Numbered from the stretch's first letter, positions 33,825 through 46,126 are shown. The stretch is DNA of 64,000 bases from Tyto alba (GCF_018691265.1 NW_024881284.1:282891-346890), one strand, 5' to 3'. The notes: a model not told the origin generated them from the sequence alone. Translations and numbers: made by a program.

Positions 33825-34490
33825 CTGGCCTAACCCTGGGCAACAGCCCTGGGTGGGGTGCAGCTCAGCAGAAAAGGCCCTGGGGGTTCATGGTGGACAA
33901 CAAGCTTCACATGAGTCAGCGGAGACGGCTGGCAACCCAGAAGGCCAACAGCATCCTGGCTGTCTGAAGAGGAGCATGGCCAGGAGATGAGGGGGAGGGA
34001 TTCTCCTCCTTCCATTCAGTGCTTGCTAGACCACATGCCCAGTACTGCACTGAGTTTGGGGCCTCCTGCCCCCAGTACAGGAAGGACACTGAATCAACTG
34101 GAGCAAGCTCAGTGAAGAGGCACCAATACTGTCAGCATGTGTAGACGTGCAGGGGGCTGGAGAGCTTCCCACCTGAGGAAAGGCTGAGGGAACACTCTCC
34201 AGTATGGAGACGAGAAGGCTTTGGGAAACCTCGTAGGAGCATTTCAGTACCTGTCAGGCAGTTAAGAAAATAGATCCAGGCTCTTCATTGTGGTGGATGG
34301 TGGGAAAAGGAGAGGCAAGGGACAAAAGTGGAAAGAACGTTCAGGCAGGAGATGAGGACCATGAGGTCATAACCATGAGGTCACTTACACACTGGAAGAG
34401 GTTATCTTGAGAGGCTCTGAAACCCAGACCCTTGGAGGTTTCCAAGCCTCCTTTCCCCCTACATATGGTCTCTCAACATTGAAAAAAACG
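33825..34490 (+). repeat. CR1 LINE 3' fragment, sense
   Basis: Sense-strand CR1 wording near the 3' end of ORF2: caacaagcttcacatgagtc, cagaaggccaacagcatcct, gaggaaaggctgaggga, and aggatgagg-like tracts, ending near gaggtttccaagcc. These encode the C-terminal part of the CR1 RT protein. Stops and gaps show it is dead. Confidence 0.82.
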
Positions 34491-34887
34491 CTCTGGCTCA
34501 GGCAAGAATGAAGCAAAAGCCTATGGCACCAGCACAAGCTCTTCCTCCCCTGGGCCTTCTCTTCCCTGTGAGAGGGGTCTGCCACTAACCCCACACTTCT
34601 TTCACCCTCAGCTTTTGCAGCTGAATGTGCCTGGCCTTCTCACTTGACTTTGCAACCATTACCTTTGTATTTCAAGGCCCAACACATATCTTGTCACTGC
34701 CCACTGTAAGCTGGCACCCACCCCGCACCTGGAGCCCACCTGGCCACAGGGGCAGGGAGAGGCCAGGCCCGCTCTGCTTGCACTGGGCACAGCTTTTTTC
34801 CTGGGAACGTCCCCAAGGAGCTCTCCTCACGTGTGTCAGGCTGTGGCCTGGCACGGGTGGCACAGGGACAAGGGCTGCTGGGGCAGG

Positions 34888-34962
34888 GCTGAAGTAGCTC
34901 AGCTGGGAGAGCGTTAGACTGAAGATCTAAAGGTTCCCTGGTTCAACCCCAGGGTTTCAGCA
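34888..34962 (+). tRNA. tRNA-Phe(GAA)-like
   Basis: The acceptor arm GCTGAAG pairs with TTTCAGC at the 3' end (seven pairs, one G-T). The D arm GCTCAGCTGGGAGAGC and the anticodon stem-loop TTAGACTGAAGATCTAA (GAA at 34,921-34,923) match vertebrate tRNA-Phe. The T arm is unusual: it can pair six bases (CCCTGG/CCAGGG) around the loop TTCAACC, making the gene two bases longer than the usual 73. No T-run terminator lies within the next 5 bases, but ttttt occurs at 34,966. It may be functional or a slightly decayed copy. Confidence 0.8.
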
Positions 34963-34969
34963 ATGTTTT

Positions 34970-36170
34970 TCTCCCTTAGGGTCTTGCAGAGCCCGTCTGC
35001 CTTTGTCCATCCTGCCCTGGCCCTCCTTGCTCCTTCCCCTCTTGCCAGAGCACTGCCCAGTGCGCTGTAGCTGCACATCTACAGGTTAGAAGGAGCCTTC
35101 CTCTTGCACCACAAGCCCCCAGCCTTCCCCTGGGCAGGACTCTCCACTCAGTGTGTCTTTGGGGTGTTCTCCAGCTGGGTCTCCTTCCCTGCTCCACAGG
35201 GATCGGGATCTCTCCACTCAGGGGTCTCTGCAAAGACTCTGTCTCTCTCCTCATGGTCATTCTCACTGGTGCACAGACTGCTCCCCTCCTCACACACATC
35301 CTTCACCTCAACCTCAGTTCCCAGACCAGGGCACACTGCCCACAGGGAGGCCACCATCTCCCCAGTCCCAGGGAGAGGCACTCCTTGCAGCTGAGCAGCA
35401 CAATTGTCCCCATGTTTACCACCACGAAGGCACCGCCCCTGCGTGTGGTCAGGCTCTCAGCCTTGGAGTTAACAGCTGCCCGTGCTCAGCCACCCTGCCA
35501 CAGAGACCCCAGCCAGGGCTGTCCCAGGGCACTGCTTTGCTGTCAGGACAGGCCTCAGCGATGGAGGAGTGGGGAGGTCCCTGAGCCCACCCCATACCCG
35601 CAGCCCCAGGGAGATGGAAGCTGCTGTCCACCTCACCTCCTGGGATGCTGGTGGGAGGAGTGGTGCAGGGCAAGGCCCCAGTGACTGGAGGAGGGGTTAT
35701 AGGATTTCTGCCCCTGTGTGCCCCCCACCACACACCCTGGGGTGCCATCAGAGCCTGGGGGAACCTCACCCCATGGAGGGAATTTCCCTCACCCTTGTTG
35801 CACTGCTCCTGCTGTGGAGTTGGGGACAGACGTGGCAGAGAGGGGTGTTGTCCTGGGGGGCAGAGGAGGCTTAGGGGTATTCTCTTCTCCATCGACCTAG
35901 CTCAAAATGGGCCAGAGCATGGGAGAAGTGCCTGCAGCAAGAGCCTCCTCCTGCCCCATTTCCCTGCAGAGTCGGTAAAGGGGCAGCACTCTGCAGTGCA
36001 GCCCTAGGGCTGGATCAGGCCCCAGTGGAGAGCCAGTCCTGACTTCCCCTATCTCAGGAGGCTTCAGGTTCTGTTTTCTGCAGAGGGTCCCAGGGTACCT
36101 GGGGGACAACGGCACTGTGATTGGCACAGACACATCATGGGAGGAGAGTGTCTCTCCTTGCTGGCAGGTC
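34970..36170. other. GC-rich intergenic, nothing recognised
   Basis: High G+C with long overlapping frames on both strands, none showing a domain. No repeat family was recognised by eye. Confidence 0.5.
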
Positions 36171-36174
36171 TCAA

Positions 36175-36247
36175 GGGGACTGTAGCTCAGTGGCTGAGCA
36201 GCTCCTTTGCATGGGGGAGTTCCTGGGTTCCATCCCCAGCACCTCCA
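36175..36247 (+). tRNA. tRNA-Ala(TGC)-like, probably degenerate
   Basis: TGTAGCTCAGTGG (A box/D arm), an anticodon loop with TGC at 36,208-36,210, CTGGGTTCCATCCCCAG (T arm) and terminal CACCTCCA follow the tRNA-Ala plan. The 5' acceptor strand GGGGACT does not pair well with the 3' CACCTCC because of an inserted base, and the B box has TTCCATC for TTCGATC. It is therefore probably a pseudo-tRNA. It lies 1.2 kb downstream of the tRNA-Phe-like gene on the same strand. Confidence 0.62.
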
Positions 36248-36249
36248 GG

Positions 36250-39200
36250 GGTGCTGTTGCCCTGACTCCCACAGCCAGAGGCAGGTGTGGGCTGGAGTTC
36301 AGGCTCTGGTCATCTCCAGGCCCTGTGGGTCTGTCCTGCCCAGCCAGGGCTTGGCTTTGAGGGCAGGAGGGCGGTGGCATGGCTGGGTGTGCTGCCTCGG
36401 CTGAGCACCGTCCTGGAGGAGAAGCAGGCAGCTGTGCTGGACCTGAGCTCATGTCACTGCCTGGCACCACAGAGCCACCTCACCTGCCGCCCAGGGACAG
36501 CGCTGGGCAGCAGAGTGTGCTTCCCTGTGGGAGCCCTCAGGGAGGGCACAGAAGTCGGCAGCACGCTCGGAATCCTTTCTGGCTGCACTGAGGGATGTGC
36601 TGTGAGAGTGCTGGTCCAGCCCAGGTGTCCTTTGGGACCAGGGCCACACTGCCCTGGTGGCTTGCCAGGGGCAAGGCTCTGAGATTGTCCTTTCTCCAGG
36701 GGGAGATCCCAAACCACATGAGAAGCATTCCTCTGTGCCAGCAGGTAGGGGTGTCTGAGCTGGATGAGCCTGGACAGGGCTGTGGGACTCCCAGCCGGAG
36801 GAATGACATTTCCTACCCTGACCCTGTCTCCAGGTGTTTCTCCTTCCACCGGCACCACTGGCTGGAGCAGAGCCCCAGTTCAGGGAACGTGGAGCTGCTG
36901 AGGTCAGGCACAGCTCGGCAGAGGTGAGACTGGTGGGGCCGGTGCCCACCTCTTATTCATGGGGTGTCTGGTGTCTCCGTGCACCCTGTGCTGGTGGGAT
37001 CGGGGAGGCACAAGCCTGTCCACAGCACATGCCCAGGCAGCGAGAGGCCAGGACATGGTGCCTTGGCTGCTCCCCCAGCAAAACCACTGGCAACCAAAAC
37101 GGGGTGAGAGACACGGACTTTCACCTGCAGGGTGCCCAGCCCTTGGCAACAGGGAGCCCAAACTCAGAGAAATAAGGCTGCTCTCCCATGGGCTTTCCAC
37201 AGCCGAAGCTCTGCCCAGTGTGGGGCAGCAGTGCTGAGGGTTGGGGTCTCACTGCGACCCCCCTCAGGTAGATCCTCAGGAGCTGCAGGAGCAGCCACAG
37301 ATCTGGGGCACAGTGGCAATCCTGCTTTGCTGCAGAGAAGGGACCCAGCTGGCAGGAGCCAGACTGTTAAGTCCCAAAATGCATGAAACAGGTTCTTTCT
37401 GCTCAGGGGTGCTGCCCCCTCAAGCTCACCCACGCCTGGGGCTTATTTCCTCAAGGAGGAAGAGGCAAACCTCTACCAGATGCCAGATTATGGGAGAAAT
37501 ATTACACCTATGGGAGGGCAGAGCTGGTGGGGCAGTCACACTGAACAGGCACTGGGCTCTTCTCCCCAGTTCCCACATTGGGGCACCTTGAGTGTGCAGA
37601 TCAGTGTCCATACTGCCCAGAGGCCCCCACCATCCCATGTTCAGAAAATAACACTCCCCTTTCATCTTACTTCACTTTTATAAACTTATTTCTCTGAGAT
37701 GCAGGGCTGGAGCTTATCCCAGTGAGAGTTCTCCAGGCTGTGTTTTAATGCCCATGGATGTCACGCATCATTGTGGGGGTCTTGCCCTGGGAACGCTGCT
37801 CTCCCATGAGGGCTGCCAGCAGGAAGGCTCTCAGGGTGGGGCAGAGGGATGTGTGAACCTCGGCTCCCCCCAGGTGCCCCCAGGGTCAGCCCAGGGGTGG
37901 AGGAGCTCCCAGCAGGGAATGGGGCAACACTGCTATAGGAGAGGATGTTGGCAACATCTGCCTCCTCTCCACTTCTGCTCCAGGGCCAGATCCTGCTGTT
38001 TGCAGCACTATGGAGCTGCAGCTACTCCCCACAGGCAATCCTGCCACAGACACCCAACGCACCTTCCAGCCTGCAGCAGAGAAGCCCATTGGGGAAGAGC
38101 CGGTGGAGTGCGGAGACCCACCAGCGGGAGCAGGGAGGGCAGTTGGGCAGTTTGGGTGCCAGGTCCTGCCCAGGTGCCAAACTCTTCTCCCAGCCTGGCT
38201 TCTGCACAAGGTTTCTGTGCCGTGGGTGCTGGGGCAGGTGAAACCCCAGCTGAGGGAGAAGGGACCCTGGCTCAGCTCCCAGCAGCACCATGTTTTAGTG
38301 GAGGGACACAAAATCTCCACTGCCATGGAAAAGTGCCCACATGAGCATCCTCCCGGATGGGCCCTTCTCCAGGCCAGGGGCTGGAGCACAGGCTTTTGGC
38401 TGCTGCACGCGTCTTGTGGGGAAGCTTTCTCCATCCCCCTGGCCCTCTAACAGCGCTGAGGGAACGGTGCCCTCATCCTCGGTGCTCCCAGCCCTCCTGT
38501 ACCTGCCCACAAGTACTGCCCCTCACACAACCCAAACTGACATCCCTGGCAAGGCAGCAGGGGGGCAGGGGTGGGAGCTGGAGGGGAGCAGGAGGAGGGT
38601 TTCCCAGGGCTGCCCCGGGTCTGCAAGGCAGGAGGAACAGCCCATGGAGACTGAGGGTCCTGGCAGAGCATGAGGAGAGAGAATCCCAGCCACGTGTTTC
38701 CCAGGAGGTGGCTCTGCACCCTGTGCCAGGGCAGTGGGGAGCAGAGCTGCCTCCCAAGCATTGTGGGAGGTAATCCACGGGGCCATGATCCCACCTGGGG
38801 CTGGCTGGGGTGTTCAGGGACCTGCGGTCACCTTAGGGCTCGCTTCTGTGAGACAAAAGCCCAGGGCTCACCCTGACATGGCAGCTCTGTCATGGCCTCT
38901 GCACTGTGGGATCAGCGTGGCCCAGGCAGGGCCTGGGGGAAAGAGCAGCTGGAACCCTTGGGGGAGGAAAATGGGTGCTCCTACTGGGGTGCATCATGGG
39001 ACCTATCAGAGAGCCATTTTGTCTAGAAACTGTCTTTGGGCAGCAGGATGGAGATGTCTCTGTCACCAAGATTATTCCCCAGGGACCATGGCCTCACGCA
39101 GCCCCACAGGCTGACACCTGAGCCTGCTGTCCCTGAGACGTGCCCCTTCCCTGCCACCTGTGTCTCTGTTCTCTGCTCTCCCTGAGCAGCCTCAGGGAGA

Positions 39201-39250
39201 TGCCCTGACACCTGGCAGGGAAGCACCAGCTCTGGGTCAAAGCCCCCAGA
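36250..39250. other. GC-rich sequence downstream of the SRCR gene
   Basis: Frames of up to about 200 codons exist on both strands (for example 37,748-38,344). They carry no recognisable domain, signal peptide or splice pattern. I see no RNA gene. I leave it unannotated. Confidence 0.5.
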
Positions 39251-39254
39251 GGCT

Positions 39255-39260
39255 TTTAAT
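39255..39260 (-). promoter_or_regulatory. Candidate poly(A) signal (ATTAAA) of SRCR gene
   Basis: ATTAAA on the minus strand about 190 bp beyond the putative stop codon at 39,451-39,453. It is the first such hexamer downstream. Confidence 0.45.
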
Positions 39261-39450
39261 AAGCAAATATAAGAATGCACAGCATAAAAATGGGAATAAA
39301 AATGGAGGAAATCTCCCGGCTGTTTCTGCTGCCCATGGCTCAAGGGAGACAGTCCCCTGGTGCTCGCTGGCTCTCCCAGCTGCACAGACCTCTCCTCCCT
39401 CCCGGCTGCACCCAGCTGTGCAGCAGGGATGGGCTCTCCTGGCCTGGGGC

Positions 39451-39549
39451 TCAGGGACTGCTGTGCACCAAGCTCGGTGTCACAGCCTTTGCGTCCTCAC
39501 AGGGAAGTGCCACAGGCACCTCTTCAGCATCATCATAGCCCATGCTCCC
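39451..39549 (-). CDS. SRCR receptor tail exon 4 (YDDA motif, stop)
   Basis: After an acceptor cctgtccccag, the frame reads GSMGYDDAEEVPVALP and on to a Ser/His-rich end, then TGA at 39,451-39,453. GYDDAEEVP repeats the GYDDAREVP motif of the preceding tail exon, a strong sign it is real coding sequence. The splice phase is one base off from the upstream exon's phase 1, at a GGG run, another possible one-base error. Confidence 0.68.
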   Translation of the reverse strand, partial: GSMGYDDAEEVPVALPCEDAKAVTPSLVHSSP

Positions 39550-39852
39550 CTGGGGACAGGGGACGAGGTGTCTCCTTCAGCTCCAGGGACCGTCGGCACT
39601 TCTCCAGGAGCGCAGGCTGCCCCCTGCAAGCAGCAAGGTCCGGACGTTTCAGTTCACTCCATGGGATCTGTACACCACCACCCTCCCTGCTCCTCACCAC
39701 ATTCAGCTCCTTCTCCCACCCCCGGGCCTTTCAAGGAAAACTCCCATGCCAGGTTCCCTCTTCCCTGCAGGTTTGGGTGTCAGTAGGGTAGTGACTTGAG
39801 GGGCACCAGGGATGGCACCCTAGGAACAGGCAGCGCTCTCTTTCCCTCTCAC

Positions 39853-40005
39853 CTCCAGGTGCAGCCCTGGGCCCTGCTCCCTCCTCTGGCATCCTGGGCA
39901 TTTCCCACTCTCCCTGCCCAGGCACAGCATCCTCCCCCGCATCAGGAACCTCCCTGGCATCATCGTAGCCATCTGCTGGGTCACCTCCGGGCAGGACAAG
40001 GACAT
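39853..40005 (-). CDS. SRCR receptor tail exon 3 (YDDA motif)
   Basis: 153 bp, phase 1-1, with acceptor ctcctttcag and donor gtgagagg. It encodes an acidic tail segment containing DPADGYDDAREVPD, then a Glu/Pro/Gly-rich stretch. YDD-type tyrosine motifs are typical of WC1-like cytoplasmic tails and could be phosphorylated; the binding partner is not deducible. Confidence 0.72.
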
Positions 40006-40215
40006 CTGAAAGGAGAGGGGAGCTTGGTGACAGTGAGAAGATCCGTCCTGCAGAGCAGAGGATGAGAGGATGTGCAGGGACACAGAGCGCAGACACTGGG
40101 CTTGGCAGCACCACAAGAGATGCCCATGTCCTCCCCTTCTCCGATGGTGACACTCAGGGACACCTCTGTCCACCCCATGTCTGCAGGGAGATCAACCCCT
40201 TCCTGCCTCCATTAC

Positions 40216-40299
40216 CTGGTGCTGATCCCAGACCTTTCTCCTCCTCACTGACCCCAGGGTGGGGCTGCAGCTGGGTCAGGGACTCCTCTGAATAGGAGC
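40216..40299 (-). CDS. SRCR receptor tail exon 2
   Basis: 84 bp, phase 1-1, acceptor catctctccag and donor gtaatgg. Encodes SYSEESLTQLQPHPG followed by an acidic Glu-rich piece. The consensus splice sites, multiple-of-three length and position between two motif-bearing tail exons support it. No known domain. Confidence 0.65.
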
Positions 40300-40735
40300 C
40301 TGGAGAGATGCACAGCAGGTGTTATGGAGCAAGCCCCACTGACGTGGTTCACGGTCAGCGCTGCTGGGGAAGGGGGACCCACAGAGCTGGGGCTATGTGG
40401 GGAGGAGGGCTGGGAATTCACCCTGCTCCCCCGGGACAAACCCTGTCTCAAAGGAGCTTCCCAGAGCTGGACCAGGACAGCCCCTTCCCTCGCTCCTCGG
40501 GTGTCTCATGGGGTGCAGGGGCAGGAAGAGAGGGGCTGTCCAGCTGGGACAGTCAAAGCTGACTGGGAGAAAGCTTCTCTCCTGGTCCCAGGACCTGGAT
40601 GCTCTCCCCACAGCCCCCACAGCCCCAGCACCACAGGGACCACAGGCTGGGGGGCTTCAGAGGGGTCAGCTCCTCGGTTGGGGCCAAAGGAAAGGGTCCT
40701 GCAGGATGTGCCTTCCAGGGAAGACCCACACCCAC

Positions 40736-40831
40736 CTGAGCGATCAAACCTGGCCCGTTTCTCCCACGCTGGGCTGTACCCGATCTCCTCGTACACAGCC
40801 TCGGGGAAGGGCTCCTGGGCTCTGCTGGAGC
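40736..40831 (-). CDS. SRCR receptor tail exon 1 (YEEI motif)
   Basis: 96 bp, phase 1-1, acceptor ctctgtccccag and donor gtgggtgt. Encodes QEPFPEAVYEEIGYSPAWE, then a basic end. YEEI is the classical SH2-binding tyrosine motif for Src-family kinases, and VYEEIGYSP has the look of the membrane-proximal tail of CD163/WC1-like receptors. The upstream TM exon ends in phase 0 as I read it, so a small exon is missed or a base is lost between them. Confidence 0.75.
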
Positions 40832-41535
40832 CTGGGGACAGAGGCAGGGCTGGCACAGGGACAGGCAGAGGGGCAAAGGGACCCCACTGTGCTCCCCCAA
40901 AACGGTTCCATGTGCCACCTCAGGACTGGTCCAACAGCACAGCCCCACTGCACTGTCCAGGCACAGCTGCCACATCCCCAGTGAGGGCAGCATTGGTGTG
41001 AAGATTATCTGGGGCAGCATCACCCTCACATCATCCCTTTGGAGACAGTGCTCATGCCCCTCTGGCCTGTGCGCCATGTCCCCCTTGTCTCACCCCGGAT
41101 ATGTTCCCACATTTCCTCTCCACCTGGAGCTTGCCCCTACCTGCCCCTGTCCCACCAGGGGGTGGGCAGGGCTGGGCAGGGGGACAGCCTGGGGGCCTGA
41201 CACCACGGTGATGGACCCTGCTGCCCCACACTCCTCCTAGCATCTCTCTTGCCCCAGAGCCCCCTCCAGCACTACCGAGAGCACTGCCAGCCTTGGCCAT
41301 CCCCTCTCTGCCATTTCTCTCCTCACACCATGGCTAACTGCCCCCACCTCGGGGCTCTCTCCACCCCTTGCTGCTGGTGCCCCACAGCCAGGCACTCAAC
41401 GGGGAAGCACGAGGCAGGTAGCAGCACACAGTCTCACCCTCCCGCTCTGCCTGTGCCCCTTGCTGACACCCCCCACAGCACCCTACAGCCCTACCAGGAG
41501 GTATCTCCCCCCGGCACCTCTGGGCAAGGACTCAC

Positions 41536-41672
41536 CTCTGCGCCCAGCCCGGCGCTCAGCACTTGCCCAGCCAGGAGGGCCAGGAGCAGGCAGACAAGGG
41601 TCCCCAGGATGATGCACATGATGACGGGCACTGAGACTCTCCCGCTGCTGCTCTGATGGCCTCGGGTGGGAT
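41536..41672 (-). CDS. SRCR receptor transmembrane exon
   Basis: 137 bp with acceptor tctcccatgcag and donor gtgagtcc. A short Ser/Gly-rich juxtamembrane stretch (HQSSSGR) leads into a hydrophobic span of about 24 residues, VPVIMCIILGTLVCLLLALL, ending AGQVLSAG. This is the single TM helix of a type I receptor and resembles that of WC1/CD163-type proteins. Confidence 0.8.
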
Positions 41673-41888
41673 CTGCATGGGAGACAACTTCGAAGGGGCA
41701 GCACCCCAGGGGTGAGTGACAGGGAAGCTTCCACCATCCTGGGTAAATTATAGCTCTCCCCAACCCCCTGCCACCACTCCAGTATCTCCTCCAGGCAGTT
41801 TCACACCCCAGCTAGGAGCCCCTTCCATCCAGCTGTGGGTCACAGCCTGGCCCCGGGGGTACCCAGACTCGGGGGAGGACAAGTTACC

Positions 41889-41924
41889 TGCTCGGGGTGG
41901 GGGTGTTGTCGTCCTGGGTGTAGC
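41889..41924 (-). CDS. SRCR receptor Thr/Pro stalk exon
   Basis: A 36-bp exon, acceptor ttttcctcctctgcag and donor gtaacttg, phase 1-1. It encodes TPRTTTPPPRA, a likely O-glycosylated stalk between the last SRCR domain and the membrane. The phase fits both neighbours exactly. Confidence 0.65.
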
Positions 41925-42003
41925 TGCAGAGGAGGAAAAGGAGAGCTGGGCTGAGAGAGTGGGTGTGTGGGTATCAGGAAACCTCCTCCCCAACACACCG
42001 TGT

Positions 42004-42027
42004 TGTGTGTGTGTGTGTGTGTGTGTC
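42004..42027. repeat. (TG)n microsatellite
   Basis: About twelve TG units in the intron between the last SRCR exon and the stalk exon. Confidence 0.9.
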
Positions 42028-42359
42028 TCTAGATGTCCCTGACACATCCCACCCAAATTGCCCCTCCTGTAGTGCCAGAAAGGGAGGCCGGGACAGAGCC
42101 CAGCACCTCTGCTCTGGGAGGCAGGCAGGATGGCAGAGGCAGCCCAGGGGATAGCCCTGGGGCTGCAGGGCCCCATGGGCAGTGGCCAGAGCACAGGCCA
42201 GTTACACCGAGGCTGCTCCCTGCCTGGCACCGGGCTCCTGCACTCCACAGGAATGTTCTTTCTCTCGGAAGGTCGGGGTCCATGCCCGGACCGCGTGGAC
42301 AAAAGGCCTTCCCTAGTTCCCTGCTAATACCCGAGCAAAGGCTCCCAGCCCTGCCACTA

Positions 42360-42749
<390 letters not shown>

Positions 42750-42753
42750 CTAC

Positions 42754-42816
42754 CTGTGCAGCTCGTGGAGTTGGGGCACGGTGCCAGCGAGGTTGGAGGC
42801 ATTTCTGGCTGTCCCC
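42754..42816 (-). CDS. Inter-domain linker exon
   Basis: A 63-bp, phase 1-1 exon (acceptor ccttcttcag, donor gtagggag) encoding a Pro-rich linker with APCPNSTSCT, joining in frame to REKIRAVGG of the next SRCR exon. The NST is an N-glycosylation site. Such CPNSTSC linkers sit before an SRCR domain in WC1-like receptors. Confidence 0.68.
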
Positions 42817-43288
42817 CTGAAGAAGGAAACACTGTGGTGAAGGGGCTGGTTTGGGGGATCATGCAGAAGAGAGCTGGGCTGAGCTCTGCTCGGGCCTCCC
42901 TGCACCATCTGGGGCAGCAGCAACTGAAACCCTGTCATCCATGGGACACATGCAGGACTGTGGGGGGACCCTGATTGCTCAGCCCCAGAAGGTCCCTGGC
43001 TCACAGAGCAGCAGTAGCTTGTCTATGGAGGGGAGGCTCTTCTGAAAACCATCTGGTCTCTTCTGAGACCTCACCTGGAGATGCCTCTGCTTCCCCAGGC
43101 ACTGCTGGTCAACCTGGGTGGCAACTGCTGCTGGATGTGTGTGGCCGCGGTCACGTTTGTGCCACTGGCAGCACAAGGGTCTGGCATGGAAAGTAAAAGC
43201 CTCTCCAAGCTCTTTCTCTGTGTTTGGCCATGCCCTGTGGGGAGCAGGAGCTGGGGTGACACTGGTGCCCTGGGTGGCTCAGAGTTAC

Positions 43289-43604
43289 CATTGCAGGTGA
43301 TGTGGATCTCCTCTTCCAGGTATTCACATGACTGTGGGTTCCAGGGTGTGGAGGGACACTGCCAGAAAGAGCTGTTTGTCTCCCCACACGCCACGTGATC
43401 CAGCCAGGCAGGGCCAGACACCCTGCCAGAGGGCAGGCGTGTTTCGAGGGATCCTCCTGTCCCCGCAGCCCAGCTCCTTGCACGCCAGTGTCACCGTGTT
43501 GTCAGTGATGGAGTTAGAGCAAATGCTCCCCCATGTCCCGTTGTAGAAAACCTGCAGGCGCCCGGAGCAGCCGTCGCTGTTCTCCAGCCTCAGGGCCACG
43601 AACT
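43289..43604 (-). pseudogene. SRCR domain exon 10, 1-bp shift
   Basis: 316 bp. Begins FVALRLENSDGCSGRLQVF, YNGTWGSICSN, LACKELGCGD. An extra base near 43,455 follows. The second half, in another frame, is WLDHVACGETNSSFWQCPS and CEYLEEEIHITCN. Donor gtaactctg. The frameshift lies in the gga-rich tract after LGCGD. Confidence 0.82.
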
Positions 43605-43865
43605 CTGGGAAGAAAAGGCCCCAAAGCGGGAACAGGCTGGATCTGGGGCTGTGGGAGCCAGGACACCTCTACACCCCCCCAGGCCCTCAGCCTGGGCAGG
43701 GGCAAGGCCACCACATCCCCCTTGCACCCAGGGGCAGAGAGAAGTCCCGGATTTACAGCCAGCCCTGCCCTTCCCGCTAACCCTCAGGAGACAGCTGAGC
43801 TCCCCAGGGACCCCCCGTGGGACTGAGGGTGTCCGTGCACTGGGTGGGACTCGGGCAGGAGCTCA

Positions 43866-44279
<414 letters not shown>

Positions 44280-44365
44280 CTGCAGCGGGTGGAAACCCCA
44301 GTCGCTGTCAGGGCCTGCCTGCCTGCGCAGAACCGTCACCTGGGCGCCTGGGCAGTGCCACTCAC

Positions 44366-44694
44366 CCCAGCAAATGACTCCCACGTCCTCCGCAAGCCCT
44401 GCTACCAGCGCAGCTGCTGGGCAGGGAGGTGTTGCAGAGGGTCAGCTTGGCCTCGTGCCCTGCAGCACCGGACCCCTCGCAGCCCCACGGGGCCCGTCCC
44501 TCGCTCAGGCTTTGGGGGGTTGTAGGCTGTCCCTGCCTCTCCGCACTGCAGCTGCCGGCACACCACGCTGGCCTCCTGCACGTCCCACTGCTCATCCAGG
44601 ACTCTGCCCCACGCCCCATCCTGGAAGATCTCCACTCGTCCGTCGCACCGGCTCCCTCCGCCCACCAGCCGCAGGGATCCAAAGCCGGCTGGGC
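44366..44694 (-). pseudogene. SRCR domain exon 8, frameshifts
   Basis: 329 bp, longer than its neighbours. GSLRLVGGGSRCDGRVEIFQ, VVCRQLQCGEAG and GPVGLRGVRC are in one frame; CNTSLPSSCAG and the final VICWG lie in others. Two or more one-base changes are needed to explain this. A usually conserved TVCDD is changed to RVLDEQWD, losing one cysteine. Confidence 0.76.
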
Positions 44695-45270
44695 CTGGGG
44701 ACGAGCAGAAATGCCACGGCCATCGGCGGCACCGGGAGCATGGCACCCTGCAGGGAGCAGGGCGAGGGGGGATTTTCAACCAAACGGGACAAGGTGGAGC
44801 CTTGTGCTGACGAGAAGCAAGGGCAAAGCCTGGGCCCTCCCTGCAGCTCACAGCCAGGTCAGCTGCTGCTGGGGGCACCAGCTCCTGCCTGGGTGGGGGG
44901 ATGAGGCTCTGCAGGGCTCTCTGTGGGGACGGGATGCGGTCGGCTGCAGCCAGAGGGATGGAGCAGAGCCCTGCAGCCCTGTCCTGGGCTCGCTGCACAG
45001 TACGAGGACAGAGGAGCCTGGGCCTGGCGGTGGTGCTGGGGCCTAAGCCACTGCCCTGGGGCAGATGCCTGCCTCCTGTTCAGTCCTCAGCTCTCCCAAA
45101 GTCGAGCGGTCAGTCTGAGCAGGGAAAGCCCTCCAGACGGTTCCTGGGGAAGCCAGGGTTTCCCCAAGGAGAAATTCAGCCTGATACAGGCCATGGAACC
45201 CCTACTTTTAGTGGCTTATGTTGCACACAAGTGACAAATGGAGTTCATGCAGCATTTTTCCAGCACTCAC

Positions 45271-45732
<462 letters not shown>

Positions 45733-45817
45733 TCACACCCGGCCCAGCACGGTCCCTGCTCTGTTCCCCAACCCCTACCACAGCCCCGGTGTTCAACAGC
45801 CCACCCTGAGTCCTTAC

Positions 45818-46126
45818 CTGTGCAGTTCACAACAGCGCTGTTTGCGTGGGTGCAGGGCTGGTCCCGGGGGGACCCCTGGGGCAGGAGGCGAGGAGGGATT
45901 CATTCCCCACACACCGCAGCTCTCCATCCCACATGGGACCCACCCCTTCTCCAACGTGACTTCCTCCAGTGACAGGCAGGGCTGCGCCGCACTGCAACTC
46001 CCTGCAGAGCACGTCAGCAGCCTTGGGACCAAAGTGGGAATCACAGACACTTTTCCACAGGTCCCCGTCACGGATCTCCACACGTCCTGAGCAGCGGTTC
46101 TTCCCTTCCATCCAGACGGAAAAATC
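45818..46126 (-). pseudogene. SRCR domain exon 6 (unit 3, second domain), compensated shifts
   Basis: 309 bp, like the intact paralogue at 49,416-49,724, but with one base added near the start (WMEGK for LVEGK) and one C lost near 45,878. About 80 codons are therefore out of phase with both splice sites. Core motifs: CSGRVEIRDGDLWKSVCDSH, CRELQCGAALPV, LRCVGNESLLASC. Confidence 0.83.

Noticed and set aside
35104..35892. Overlapping frames of up to 177 codons near the tRNA genes
   Set aside because: Present in five frames at once, no motif, typical of stop-poor GC-rich DNA.
37748..38434. 198- and 182-codon frames on opposite strands
   Set aside because: Mutually antisense, low-complexity residue use, no recognisable motif or start context.
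42004..42027. (TG)n run as a regulatory element
   Set aside because: An ordinary intronic microsatellite with no other signal.
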